From assembly GCA_049322355.1 (NCBI GenBank), contig JBMORG010000023.1, positions 62,001 to 126,000 on the forward strand: a stretch of DNA of 64,000 nucleotides, in the 5' to 3' direction. This stretch comes from 0-14-0-80-60-11 sp049322355. GTDB taxonomy: Bacteria > Desulfobacterota > Desulfobaccia > Desulfobaccales > 0-14-0-80-60-11. Below, piece after piece: positions 49,986 to 57,460 of the stretch (positions are counted from its first letter, which is position 1; each line of letters opens with the position of its first letter). Made by a program: the position numbers and the translations under genes. Below the pieces are notes generated by a model that worked only from the letters and a program-made list of their open reading frames with translations, was not told the origin of the DNA and did not search any database.

Positions 49986-50399
49986 ATGACTGAATTCAAA
50001 GTATCGTTGTTTTACGATTGTCCTAAATGCGAGACCCGCAACTTTTTTGACCCTTACAGCTTCTGGGAATATTCTGGCAACTTCAAGTGCGCCGGCTGTG
50101 ACACCCTCTATTACGCCGAGTGGGAAAACGGGCAGCGGGTAGTGGAACCGGAAGCTCCCCAGGGCACTGACTTCATCCTGCCGGGGTATGCGGAGACCAA
50201 GGATTTGAAGCCCTTGTCCGGGGAAGGCAAGACCTCGCCGCCACCCTTTGCCAACGTCACCTTCTTGGGCAAACCCAAGAACACCACCGTGTCGGCCCGG
50301 GGCAAACTCTGCGCCTGCACCCAGCTCACACCGGAAGATCTGGATGGGAGCTGCTGGAAACGTATCACGGCCCAACGTAAGTACGGCAAGTCTTGGTAG
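49986..50399 (+). CDS. small zinc-ribbon-like protein of the CoA-transferase operon
   Basis: 137 residues with GGGAGGA upstream. Near the N-terminus are two CxxC knuckles, YDCPKCETRN and FKCAGCDTLYY, about 25 residues apart, which is the layout of a zinc ribbon or small iron-sulfur site. A Cys pair CACT and a further CWKR lie near the C-terminus. There is no signal peptide. Domain likeness to DUF35-type partners or to the small subunits of fumarate-adding glycyl radical enzymes is possible but not provable here. It stands 77 bp after the catalytic CoA-transferase subunit, in the same unit. Confidence 0.72.
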   Translation: MTEFKVSLFYDCPKCETRNFFDPYSFWEYSGNFKCAGCDTLYYAEWENGQRVVEPEAPQGTDFILPGYAETKDLKPLSGEGKTSPPPFANVTFLGKPKNTTVSARGKLCACTQLTPEDLDGSCWKRITAQRKYGKSW

Positions 50400-50436
50400 C
50401 GATGTCGTAACTTCGGAATGAGGAGGATTATCTGAT

Positions 50437-50625
50437 ATGCCAGTGATTCTGTGCGAAGATTGCAGAAACTATAAACGCACTTACGACCCGCAGATTTCCA
50501 AAGTGCTCTACGGTCACTGCCGGGCCATTGAATATCCTTTCTTGCTGGGCATTTTCATGGAAGCGCGGCCCGGGGCCTTCACTGCCCCCACCGATTGCAA
50601 GTACTTCCAAGAAAAGAAAAAGTAG
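50437..50625 (+). CDS. 62-residue Cys-rich protein, HiPIP-like small-subunit layout
   Basis: 62 residues, GAGGAGG ribosome site. Four Cys: CEDCRNYKR, YGHCRAIE and a late TDCKYFQEKK. The C-x2-C, then single Cys, then single Cys before an aromatic-Lys tail is the pattern of the tiny iron-sulfur subunits of benzylsuccinate synthase and 4-hydroxyphenylacetate decarboxylase. No glycyl radical enzyme is in the window. Alternatively it is an electron carrier or chaperone for the CoA-transferase. A strong terminator follows 21 bp later, so it closes the four-gene operon. Confidence 0.7.
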   Translation: MPVILCEDCRNYKRTYDPQISKVLYGHCRAIEYPFLLGIFMEARPGAFTAPTDCKYFQEKKK

Positions 50626-50645
50626 GGTAAACTGAACGTCAAACC

Positions 50646-50677
50646 GGGGCGCCGGCCATCCGGCGCCCCTATCTTTT
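50646..50677 (+). terminator. rho-independent terminator of the CoA-transferase operon
   Basis: Perfect 10-bp stem GGGGCGCCGG/CCGGCGCCCC around CCAT (50646-50669), followed by TATCTTTT. Confidence 0.93.
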
Positions 50678-50696
50678 CTCCTCACTGGAAACCTCC

Positions 50697-51056
50697 ATGA
50701 AAGACTATTCGCTCTATTACTGGGATCGGCGATTGGAAGAAGCCGAGGTGATCGAACTTTTGAAACAGGCCTGGGATGAGATTTATGAGCTGGAATTTGA
50801 CCAGGTCTTCGGAGCCTGGCGCGGCGTCCACTACGAAGCGGAGACCGAGATGGTCCACATCACCTGGGAAAACCTGTATGCTGCCCCCCTGATGATCTCC
50901 ATTCACCGGGTCACCCGGGCCCTCCGAATGGATTACCCCCGGGATGAGTTCCTCGAACTGGAGCAGGCCGAAATCGAGCGTATCCGCCAACTGCCGCCAG
51001 GAACCAGGAGTCAGAGGAGCCAGGTGAATCCAAACAAAAAAAACAGGGATTTATAA
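50697..51056 (+). CDS. conserved-looking small cytoplasmic protein, function unknown
   Basis: 119 residues. No signal peptide, no Cys, many acidic and aromatic residues (YSLYYWDRRLEEAEVIELL, WDEIYELEFDQVFGAWRGVH). The C-terminal 20 residues are polar and low-complexity. Host-like codon use and coding bias suggest a real gene, though the ribosome site is weak. It begins 20 bp after a strong terminator, so it may be read through or have its own promoter. The LsrF-like gene follows 25 bp later. Confidence 0.55.
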   Translation: MKDYSLYYWDRRLEEAEVIELLKQAWDEIYELEFDQVFGAWRGVHYEAETEMVHITWENLYAAPLMISIHRVTRALRMDYPRDEFLELEQAEIERIRQLPPGTRSQRSQVNPNKKNRDL

Positions 51057-51081
51057 GGCGTTAAGGATAGGAGATTGACAG

Positions 51082-51873
51082 ATGGATTGGGGAATGCAGA
51101 ACCGCTTGAGCCAACTTATGCCAGATGGTAGATGCTTTTTTATGCCCATTGACCATGGTTATTTTCAAGGTCCCACCCGGCGCCTGGAGAAGCCGGGGGA
51201 AACCGTGAAACCCCTTCTCCCTTATGTGGATGCCATTTTTTGCACCCGAGGGGTATTGCGTTCCTGCATAGATCCTATCGGCAGTAGACCCATTGTGCTG
51301 CGGGTATCCGGCGGCACCAGCATGGTGGGAAAAGACTTGGCCAATGAGGAACTGACCACTTCCATTGAAGAAATAATTCGCCTGAACGTCGCGGCCGTAG
51401 GGATCTCGATTTTTATCGGCAGTGATTATGAAAAGGAGACTCTGAAAAACTTGTCCACTTTGGTCAACCTCTGCGAGCCGTTTGGTATCCCGGTGATGGC
51501 GGTTACCGCAGTGGGCCGGGAAATGGACAAACGAGAGTCCCGTTATCTGGCGTTATGTTGCCGCATCGCCGCGGAATTGGGCGCCAAAGTGGTAAAGACC
51601 TATTGGTGTGAAGAGCATTTCGACAAGGTCGTGGAAGGCTGCCCGGTGCCCATCATTATGGCGGGGGGGCCAAAGTGCGAGACCGACTTGGAGGTGCTGG
51701 AATTTGTATCTGACGGCATGCAAAAGGGGGCGGTGGGCATCAATCTGGGGAGAAATGTTTGGCAGAGCGCCCATCCGGTGGCCATGGCCAAGGCTTTAAG
51801 GTCTATTGTGCATGATAACGCTTCTGTCAAGCAGGCTCATGAGATCTTTAAGAAGGCCAAAGAAAATAAATAA
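51082..51873 (+). CDS. LsrF-like class I aldolase/thiolase
   Basis: 263 residues, slightly shorter than E. coli LsrF (291). The start MDWGMQNRLSQLM, the MPIDHGYFQGPTRRLE block, FCTRGVLRSC, IGSDYEKETLKN and KVVKTYWCEEHF (Schiff-base Lys in KTYW) follow LsrF closely. The end NLGRNVWQSAHPVAMAKAL also fits. LsrF cleaves the phosphorylated AI-2 product to dihydroxyacetone phosphate and acetyl-CoA. No lsr transporter or kinase is nearby, so another ketose-phosphate substrate is possible. Downstream are an alcohol dehydrogenase, a class II aldolase and a sugar-type regulator. Confidence 0.8.
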   Translation: MDWGMQNRLSQLMPDGRCFFMPIDHGYFQGPTRRLEKPGETVKPLLPYVDAIFCTRGVLRSCIDPIGSRPIVLRVSGGTSMVGKDLANEELTTSIEEIIRLNVAAVGISIFIGSDYEKETLKNLSTLVNLCEPFGIPVMAVTAVGREMDKRESRYLALCCRIAAELGAKVVKTYWCEEHFDKVVEGCPVPIIMAGGPKCETDLEVLEFVSDGMQKGAVGINLGRNVWQSAHPVAMAKALRSIVHDNASVKQAHEIFKKAKENK

Positions 51874-51990
51874 GCCGATGGCGCAGGGTTTCAGCGTGTG
51901 AAGGCCCGTTTTCGCCTGCGGCCAAATAAAAGGTTTTAGCTAAAACCGATGCTGTTCACTTAAATAAGAGAGGACCAATAATTAAATCTG

Positions 51991-52062
51991 TTGTCATTCT
52001 TAGGGATTCAAAGGCGACCGAATCTCTAAAAACGAGATGTTTCGCTGTGCTCAGCATGACAA
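51991..52062. repeat. small palindromic MITE-like element with TTGTCA ends
   Basis: Left end TTGTCATTCT and right end AGCATGACAA match with one change as inverted repeats. An inner ATCTC/GAGAT hairpin is present. Related to 19557-19630. The rest of the spacer 51874-52162 has no gene. Confidence 0.65.
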
Positions 52063-52162
52063 AAAAATGTAGGGTGGACCACTACCCACCAATTTCTTAG
52101 AAAACCCTTAAGTGGACGGATTTAAACTTAAAACCCAAAACCCCGAACCAAAACCTTTTCAC

Positions 52163-53140
52163 ATGCTAGTCGCTAAGTATTACAACAACAACGATATTCG
52201 CCTGGAGCAGCTTCCCAGCCCAAAGATCGGGGCCGGGGAGATTCTGGTAAAGGTCAGGGCCAGCGGGATCTGCGGCACCGACGTTATGGAATGGTATCGG
52301 ATCAAAAAGGCGCCTCGTATTCTCGGCCACGAGATTGCCGGCGACATTGTGGAGTCGAAATCTGACAAATACCGACCTGGCCAGAGAGTTTTTGTCAGCC
52401 ATCATGTGCCGTGCAGTGAGTGTAAATATTGCCGGGAAGACAATCAGACAGCGTGCGATACCTTACATCAGGGCAATTATGATCCCGGAGGTTACAGTGA
52501 ATTTGTCCGGGTACCCAAGATCAACGTGGATTACGGGGTATACGTCCTTCCGGACCAGGTTTCCTATATCGAAGGCACCATGATCGAACCTTTAGCCTGC
52601 GGGGTCAGGGGGCTGGGGCTGATCAATATCCGGGCCCACCACACCGTATTGATCCTGGGTTGTGGCATCTCCGGCATCCTGAATATTCAATTGGCCAAGT
52701 TAACCGGCGCCCGGGTGGTGGCCACTGATCTTAATGAGTATCGTTTGCAAAAAGCCCAAGAATTTGGTGCAGATGTGGTGGTCCATGCGGCTCAAGACCT
52801 TAGTCTGATGGCGGACCGGGTAATCATCTGTACCGGAGCTTATGCCGCAGTAGAACAGGCCTTCCGTTGTGTCGATAAAAAAGGCGTAATACTTCTTTTT
52901 GCCATCCCTAATCGAGATATTGCCATTCCCATCCCAGACTTCTGGCGCAACGAACTCACCGTGACCTCATCTTACGGCGCCGCGCCGGCCGATCTGGAAG
53001 CCGCGCTGAAACTCATTGCCGATAGAACCATCAACGTCAAAGACACCATCACCCATATCCTGCCGTTAACGCAAATTCAGGAAGGTTTCAAAATCGTGGC
53101 CACTGCAAAGGAATCCTTGAAGGTGGTGTTGGAACCCTAA
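52163..53140 (+). CDS. zinc-dependent medium-chain alcohol/polyol dehydrogenase
   Basis: About 325 residues from ATG 52163 (MLVAKYY), the family start; an upstream ATG would add a repeat-derived peptide. Catalytic zinc ligands are in GICGTDVMEW and GHEIAGDI; the structural zinc has four Cys in CSECKYCREDNQTAC. The Rossmann fold is VLILGCGISGILNIQLAK. It resembles sorbitol- and threonine-dehydrogenase-like enzymes, NAD(P)-dependent. It stands after the LsrF-like gene on the same strand, 290 bp apart, and may reduce or oxidise a small polyol or hydroxy acid. Confidence 0.9.
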   Translation: MLVAKYYNNNDIRLEQLPSPKIGAGEILVKVRASGICGTDVMEWYRIKKAPRILGHEIAGDIVESKSDKYRPGQRVFVSHHVPCSECKYCREDNQTACDTLHQGNYDPGGYSEFVRVPKINVDYGVYVLPDQVSYIEGTMIEPLACGVRGLGLINIRAHHTVLILGCGISGILNIQLAKLTGARVVATDLNEYRLQKAQEFGADVVVHAAQDLSLMADRVIICTGAYAAVEQAFRCVDKKGVILLFAIPNRDIAIPIPDFWRNELTVTSSYGAAPADLEAALKLIADRTINVKDTITHILPLTQIQEGFKIVATAKESLKVVLEP

Positions 53141-53428
53141 ACAATTTATCAAAGCCACTTGGAGGGGGCTACGACTTTTAAATACCCTGAACCTGGCCCT
53201 ATTCATCATCTTAATCCCTATACGGCTAATACAAGGTGGGGTCGCTTCGGAACAAAGGGGAAATATTCTAAAAAATCAATAAAATTATGTTTAAATTATT
53301 GACAATGCTATCTTGTGCTCCTATCTATTGGAAAAGGATCGGCTCAGTATCCTCCGCTCTCGAGCAATTAAGAGAGCAATTTTGGAGGGGGAAAAAGAGG
53401 GATATCTTGGAAATAGGAGGGAGTAGAT
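53141..53428. other. gene-free spacer
   Basis: 288 bp with no convincing gene or repeat. An open frame from 53287 lacks a ribosome site. GGAGGGAG just before 53429 is the site for the next gene. Confidence 0.45.
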
Positions 53429-53935
53429 ATGCAAAGAGAAACTTGCAAACTGTTTCGTTACTTTTTGTTAATCTTTGTGGCAGCAGTTTTTACCATCACC
53501 GCAATTTCCTCATCTCCAGCAGTTGAAAAATCTTCAAAGGATTTTCGATTCCAATACGCCGCAAAGCTTCTCTGCACGGCAAATATTCCGGGCACCAGCC
53601 AGACAACTCCTTCAGTCCTCCCGGGGGTTTATAAAACGGCGGTCAACATCCACAACCCCAATGACCAGACGGTTCGGTGGCGAAGGAAGATTTCCCAGCC
53701 TGAACTGGGATTCTCCAAGTTCATTGAGGATCAACTGAAGCCTGATGAAACTGCTCGGGTAACCTGCGACCAAATTCAGAGTGACTTTGGACCGTTCATT
53801 CATGGTGTCGAAGGTTTTCTGGTCATAGAGAGCACCCAAAGTCTCGACGTGATCGGTGTTTATACGGCAGGAAAAAATGGCGGTGAGGTCGAAAGTATTG
53901 ATGTAAAAGACATCCGGGAGAGGAGGATCGATTAA
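53429..53935 (+). CDS. secreted beta-rich protein of unknown function
   Basis: 168 residues with a good GGAGGGAG ribosome site. The N-terminal segment (LFRYFLLIFVAAVFTITAI) is a signal peptide or anchor. The mature domain is one beta-sandwich-like unit with VYKTAVNIHNPNDQTVRWRR, LKPDETARVTCDQI, and GVEGFLVIESTQSLDVIGVY. This HNPN...VYTA layout recurs in unnamed secreted proteins of many bacteria. Single gene, no operon partner. Confidence 0.65.
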   Translation: MQRETCKLFRYFLLIFVAAVFTITAISSSPAVEKSSKDFRFQYAAKLLCTANIPGTSQTTPSVLPGVYKTAVNIHNPNDQTVRWRRKISQPELGFSKFIEDQLKPDETARVTCDQIQSDFGPFIHGVEGFLVIESTQSLDVIGVYTAGKNGGEVESIDVKDIRERRID

Positions 53936-53999
53936 TCCTGCCATTCTACATAATCGCCAGGGGCCTTAATTCTGGCTTACAAAGCTGCGGAGATGAAAG

Positions 54000-54644
54000 T
54001 CAACCCCCGCCTTTATACTTCTCCCCCAGGCGCCGCAGTTTCTCCACCTCTACTGGCGGCAAAGGTTCCACCGGTCCCTGGAGCCGCGCCGCCAGGACCA
54101 CCCGGGCAGTGTGCTCCAACTTTTCCATTTTGTTGTAGGCGTCCACCACATCTCGCCCCACCGTCATGGCGCCGTGCCGGGATAAGAGCAGGGCGTCATA
54201 TTCCTGGATGAATCCGCGGATAGCCTCCGGGACTTCTTCGGTGCCGGGGGTAGCGTAAGGCGCGGTGGGAATTCCCCCCAAGGTAATCACCACCTCGGGC
54301 AGAATGGGCTCCAACAAGTCGATCCCCGCCACGGTACAACCGGTGGCGTAAGGCAGATGGGCGTGCACCACGGCGGCAACGTCAGGGCGCAACTCGTAGG
54401 CCAAAAGGTGCATGCGGATTTCGGAGGATGGTTTCCCCTCCCCCTCCAGAACCCGGCCAGAAAAGTCCACGGTGAGTATCTGGTCAGCTTCCATGATGCC
54501 CTTGTTCACCCCGCTGGGGGTGATAAGCAACTGGTCCTTAAGGCGCACGCTGACATTGCCGTCAGTGGCGGCGAGGTAATTCTTCCGGTGCAGCATCCGG
54601 CAGATGCAGACGATATCCTGCTTCAATTGTTGTGGAGTTGACAT
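54000..54644 (-). CDS. class II aldolase (fuculose-1-phosphate aldolase/AraD family)
   Basis: 214 residues. Zinc ligands are in VVHAHLPYATG (HxH) and LLSRHGAMTVG (third His). NYLAATDGNVSVRL and ITPSGVNKG hold the phosphate-binding and catalytic parts. The family cleaves sugar-1-phosphates to dihydroxyacetone phosphate and an aldehyde; candidates include fuculose-1-phosphate and 5-deoxyribulose- or methylthioribulose-1-phosphate. It lies 80 bp downstream of an RpiR regulator on the same strand. It could connect to disposal of 5'-deoxyadenosine made by radical SAM enzymes, which is inference. Confidence 0.9.
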   Translation of the reverse strand: MSTPQQLKQDIVCICRMLHRKNYLAATDGNVSVRLKDQLLITPSGVNKGIMEADQILTVDFSGRVLEGEGKPSSEIRMHLLAYELRPDVAAVVHAHLPYATGCTVAGIDLLEPILPEVVITLGGIPTAPYATPGTEEVPEAIRGFIQEYDALLLSRHGAMTVGRDVVDAYNKMEKLEHTARVVLAARLQGPVEPLPPVEVEKLRRLGEKYKGGG

Positions 54645-54722
54645 GATCAGTCCTGGAAAGGCATGGCCTTTTTACAGGACTTTAACTTTTAGGACCGCCC
54701 GCAGCAAGAGCATTATGGAAAT

Positions 54723-55607
54723 TCAGCGGATTACCCCAACCTTGACCATGGCTTTCTCCATACCATCCAAGGTCTGACGGGACCGAGCTCCCTGGGCCTG
54801 AGCGATCAGGGCAAAGAGGGCGTCAAGGATCGTTATTTGACAGGGCAGAGCGGCGACTGCTTCCTCTGGCATGGTCATTTCCCGGGAAGCCGTGATCAGA
54901 GCCGGGGAACTGATTCGGGCCAGAGGGGACAGGGAATTATTGGTGACACAAATGACCCTGGCTTCTCTCTCCCGGGCAATGCCGGCCGTTTCCAATATCT
55001 CCCGGGTAGTGCCCAGATTGGAGATAGCCAACAACACATCTTCACTGGACAGGAGTGAGGCCGCCATCAACATCAGGTAGAAGTCGCTGTAGGTGCGGGC
55101 CGTGAGTCCCTGGAGCAACAAACGGTTACCAGCATAAATCACCGCTGGACCAGAACCACTTACACCAATGACCATGATATGCCGGGCATTGAGGAGAAAT
55201 TGAGCTGCGTTGTGGATGGCTTCGAAATCCAGAATTTCCAAGGTATCCTGCAAAGCGGCACTATTGATTTGAAATACCTTGCGGACTAAAGCGACATCGT
55301 CTTCGGCGGTTATCGCCTCATGATGGCGTGCTGAGGGGATGACCATTTCTCGGGCCAAAGCAATCTTGAAATCTTGGAAGCCTTTAAAGCCCAGGATGCG
55401 ACAGAACCGCATAACCGTGGCTTCACTGACCGCCGCCGCCGCCGCTACCTCATTTACCGAAGCGTAGATGGCCATCTCCGGTTGTTTCAGAATAACGTCA
55501 GCCACCTTTCGCAGAGCAGTTTTCAGGGAGGGGTAAAGTCCCCGCAACCGGATCAAAGTGCCGGTTTGCGCCTCACGAGCTCCTGAATCGGGAGATATGA
55601 CCTCCAT
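54723..55607 (-). CDS. RpiR/MurR-family regulator with SIS domain
   Basis: 294 residues. The N-terminal helix-turn-helix domain (residues about 20-95: YASVNEVAAAAAVSEATVMR, then FCRILGFKGFQDFKIAL) is typical RpiR. A SIS sugar-phosphate domain follows (VIGVSGSGPAVIYAGNRLLL, SNLGTTREILETA). Such proteins bind sugar phosphates and usually repress nearby sugar genes. It is upstream of the class II aldolase gene on the same strand and could control it. The AT-rich 131-bp upstream spacer should hold its promoter. Confidence 0.92.
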   Translation of the reverse strand: MEVISPDSGAREAQTGTLIRLRGLYPSLKTALRKVADVILKQPEMAIYASVNEVAAAAAVSEATVMRFCRILGFKGFQDFKIALAREMVIPSARHHEAITAEDDVALVRKVFQINSAALQDTLEILDFEAIHNAAQFLLNARHIMVIGVSGSGPAVIYAGNRLLLQGLTARTYSDFYLMLMAASLLSSEDVLLAISNLGTTREILETAGIAREREARVICVTNNSLSPLARISSPALITASREMTMPEEAVAALPCQITILDALFALIAQAQGARSRQTLDGMEKAMVKVGVIR

Positions 55608-55738
55608 AACCTAATCTCCGTTTCTCATTCTAAAATACCTAATCAAAGTTAATATAATTTTTTACAAAAATAAAGCTAAATTTAATAAAATAATTAATAA
55701 ACTTTTTAAAATAAAGTTTGGATTGACCTATTTTCGAC

Positions 55739-57355
55739 TCACAGCAAACGCTGTATCATTCCAAGGGCTTCCTCCCGTGTTCGGACCACGCCCTCCCATT
55801 GGGCTTCCTCCACGGCCATGAGCATTTTTCGAAACAGGGGCCCCGGGGTCAACCCTAACCGGATTAAATCATGGCCGTTGATCAGCTTGGGAAGGCGTTC
55901 CTGTGGTTCCAAGCGTTCTTTCAAGAACTGGTAGGCGGCCTCGGCCAGGTCAGCCAACACCGCCTCGGAATCCCCCGGTTTTAGCGGACCCTGGCCGGCT
56001 AGACTGTCAGCCATGGCCAGGGCAAAAAGGCCTGCTAACTCCTGCCGGGCCGCCCGCACCAACCGGCCTAAAGCCCTGAAGGTAAGTTCCCGCTCCCGAA
56101 AGGCCGGCAATAACAAAAAAGGCCGCATGTGCAACTGGATCAATGTGGTTACCGTTTTGGTCTCGGCCTGGCTACACCGTAGCCGTGCCGCCACCCGGCC
56201 AAAGATTTCCAGACCCACTTTTTCATGGTAATAGAAAGTGTAGCGGTCCGGATCATCCCGGCGCTCCTGCACCACGGGCTTACCCACATCGTGGAACAGG
56301 GCGGCCAGTTTCAGGAGCGCGGTCTTGGGACGAGACTGGGCATAACGCGTCACCTCTCTGGCGACTTCTCCAAAGTAGGCTTCCGGCATAGCCAGAACCT
56401 CCTCCAGGCGGGCCGCGGTGGCCATGGAGTGGCCGTAAACATCCAGATGATGATAGCCATTCTGTTCCACCCCTTTCATGGCTTCCAGTTCCGGGAACAC
56501 CTGTCCCAGCAAACCCACCGCCTCCATCGCCGTAAGCACCGGGACGGCCCTTGGAGCTTGTAAGAGTGTAAATAACTCCTGGTGAATCCGCTCCCCTGCC
56601 ACCCGGGAAAATTCAGGTACCCACCTATGAATGGCCTCCTGGGTTTCCGGAGTAATCTGAAAACCATGGGTGGCGGCAAACCGATAAGCCCTAAGAAGGC
56701 GCAGGGGGTCGTGCTGAAAATTTTCCGGGGTCACCACGCGCAACCAGCCCCGGGCCAGGTCTTCCAGGCCGCCCCAAGGGTCGATAACCTCCAGACGACT
56801 CTGGCCCAAAATGGCGTCCAAGGCCACGGCCAGGGCATTAAGGGTAAAATCCCGGCCCTTGAGATCACCTTCCAGAGTGGGGGCTCGAAATTGGGCCAGA
56901 TCCAGGTTCTCTCCATCCCATACCACCCGACTGGTGCCCTCGGCCTCATCCAGCAGGACATAGGTTCCTCCCAGACCGTTGGCCAGGTCCCGGGCCAGTT
57001 CCAAAGTCTGGGCCGAGACCGCCAGATCCAAATCCTGGATGGGGCGGCCCAGAGCCAGCTCCCGCACCGAGCCCCCCACCAAGTAGACCTGAAGGCACCG
57101 GGCTGTGGCCAACTGCCCCAGCAACCTTAGCGACTGCCGGTCTGCCAGGGCAGATAGGCCCTGAATCAGGTTTTCCCTCAGAATCCTGGTTGTAATTAGA
57201 GCCCCGGCTGGATTAAACTGGGCAGGAAGATCAAAGTTGTCTATAGGAACACCCCCTAAAAGTGTTGAAAGCGGCTTGAGACTGGATTCGCAAAAAACGC
57301 AAGACCTCGTTAACAGACATTTAGACATTATTTTAACAAAAACATTCTCTTTCAC
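55739..57355 (-). CDS. CCA-adding/poly(A) polymerase-family nucleotidyltransferase with HD domain
   Basis: 538 residues; the true start may lie inside the first 60 residues, which look untypical. The class II nucleotidyltransferase head has VYLVGGSVRELALGRPIQDL followed by DLAVSA, then DFTLNALAVAL and DPLRLLRAYRFAA. An HD domain (HHLDVYGHSM and LAALFHDVGKPVV, about residues 300-410) follows. These enzymes add CCA to tRNA, and HD types also remove the 2',3'-cyclic phosphate. It is divergent from radA. Confidence 0.9.
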   Translation of the reverse strand: MKENVFVKIMSKCLLTRSCVFCESSLKPLSTLLGGVPIDNFDLPAQFNPAGALITTRILRENLIQGLSALADRQSLRLLGQLATARCLQVYLVGGSVRELALGRPIQDLDLAVSAQTLELARDLANGLGGTYVLLDEAEGTSRVVWDGENLDLAQFRAPTLEGDLKGRDFTLNALAVALDAILGQSRLEVIDPWGGLEDLARGWLRVVTPENFQHDPLRLLRAYRFAATHGFQITPETQEAIHRWVPEFSRVAGERIHQELFTLLQAPRAVPVLTAMEAVGLLGQVFPELEAMKGVEQNGYHHLDVYGHSMATAARLEEVLAMPEAYFGEVAREVTRYAQSRPKTALLKLAALFHDVGKPVVQERRDDPDRYTFYYHEKVGLEIFGRVAARLRCSQAETKTVTTLIQLHMRPFLLLPAFRERELTFRALGRLVRAARQELAGLFALAMADSLAGQGPLKPGDSEAVLADLAEAAYQFLKERLEPQERLPKLINGHDLIRLGLTPGPLFRKMLMAVEEAQWEGVVRTREEALGMIQRLL

Positions 57356-57460
57356 AAATTCTCATAATTTGACTGTTATCCTCGAGCACGCGACTGGCTG
57401 GCCTGTCCACGGCCTTAATAACGATTCCATCATCTGTTTACGGGCAAAGGAAGGAGATTA

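Noticed and set aside
51082..51873. AI-2 (lsr) operon
   Set aside because: Only an LsrF-like gene is present; no LsrK, LsrR, LsrG or transporter genes.
53287..53526. 79-codon open frame overlapping the secreted-protein gene
   Set aside because: Overlaps the start of a gene with a much better ribosome site and signal peptide.
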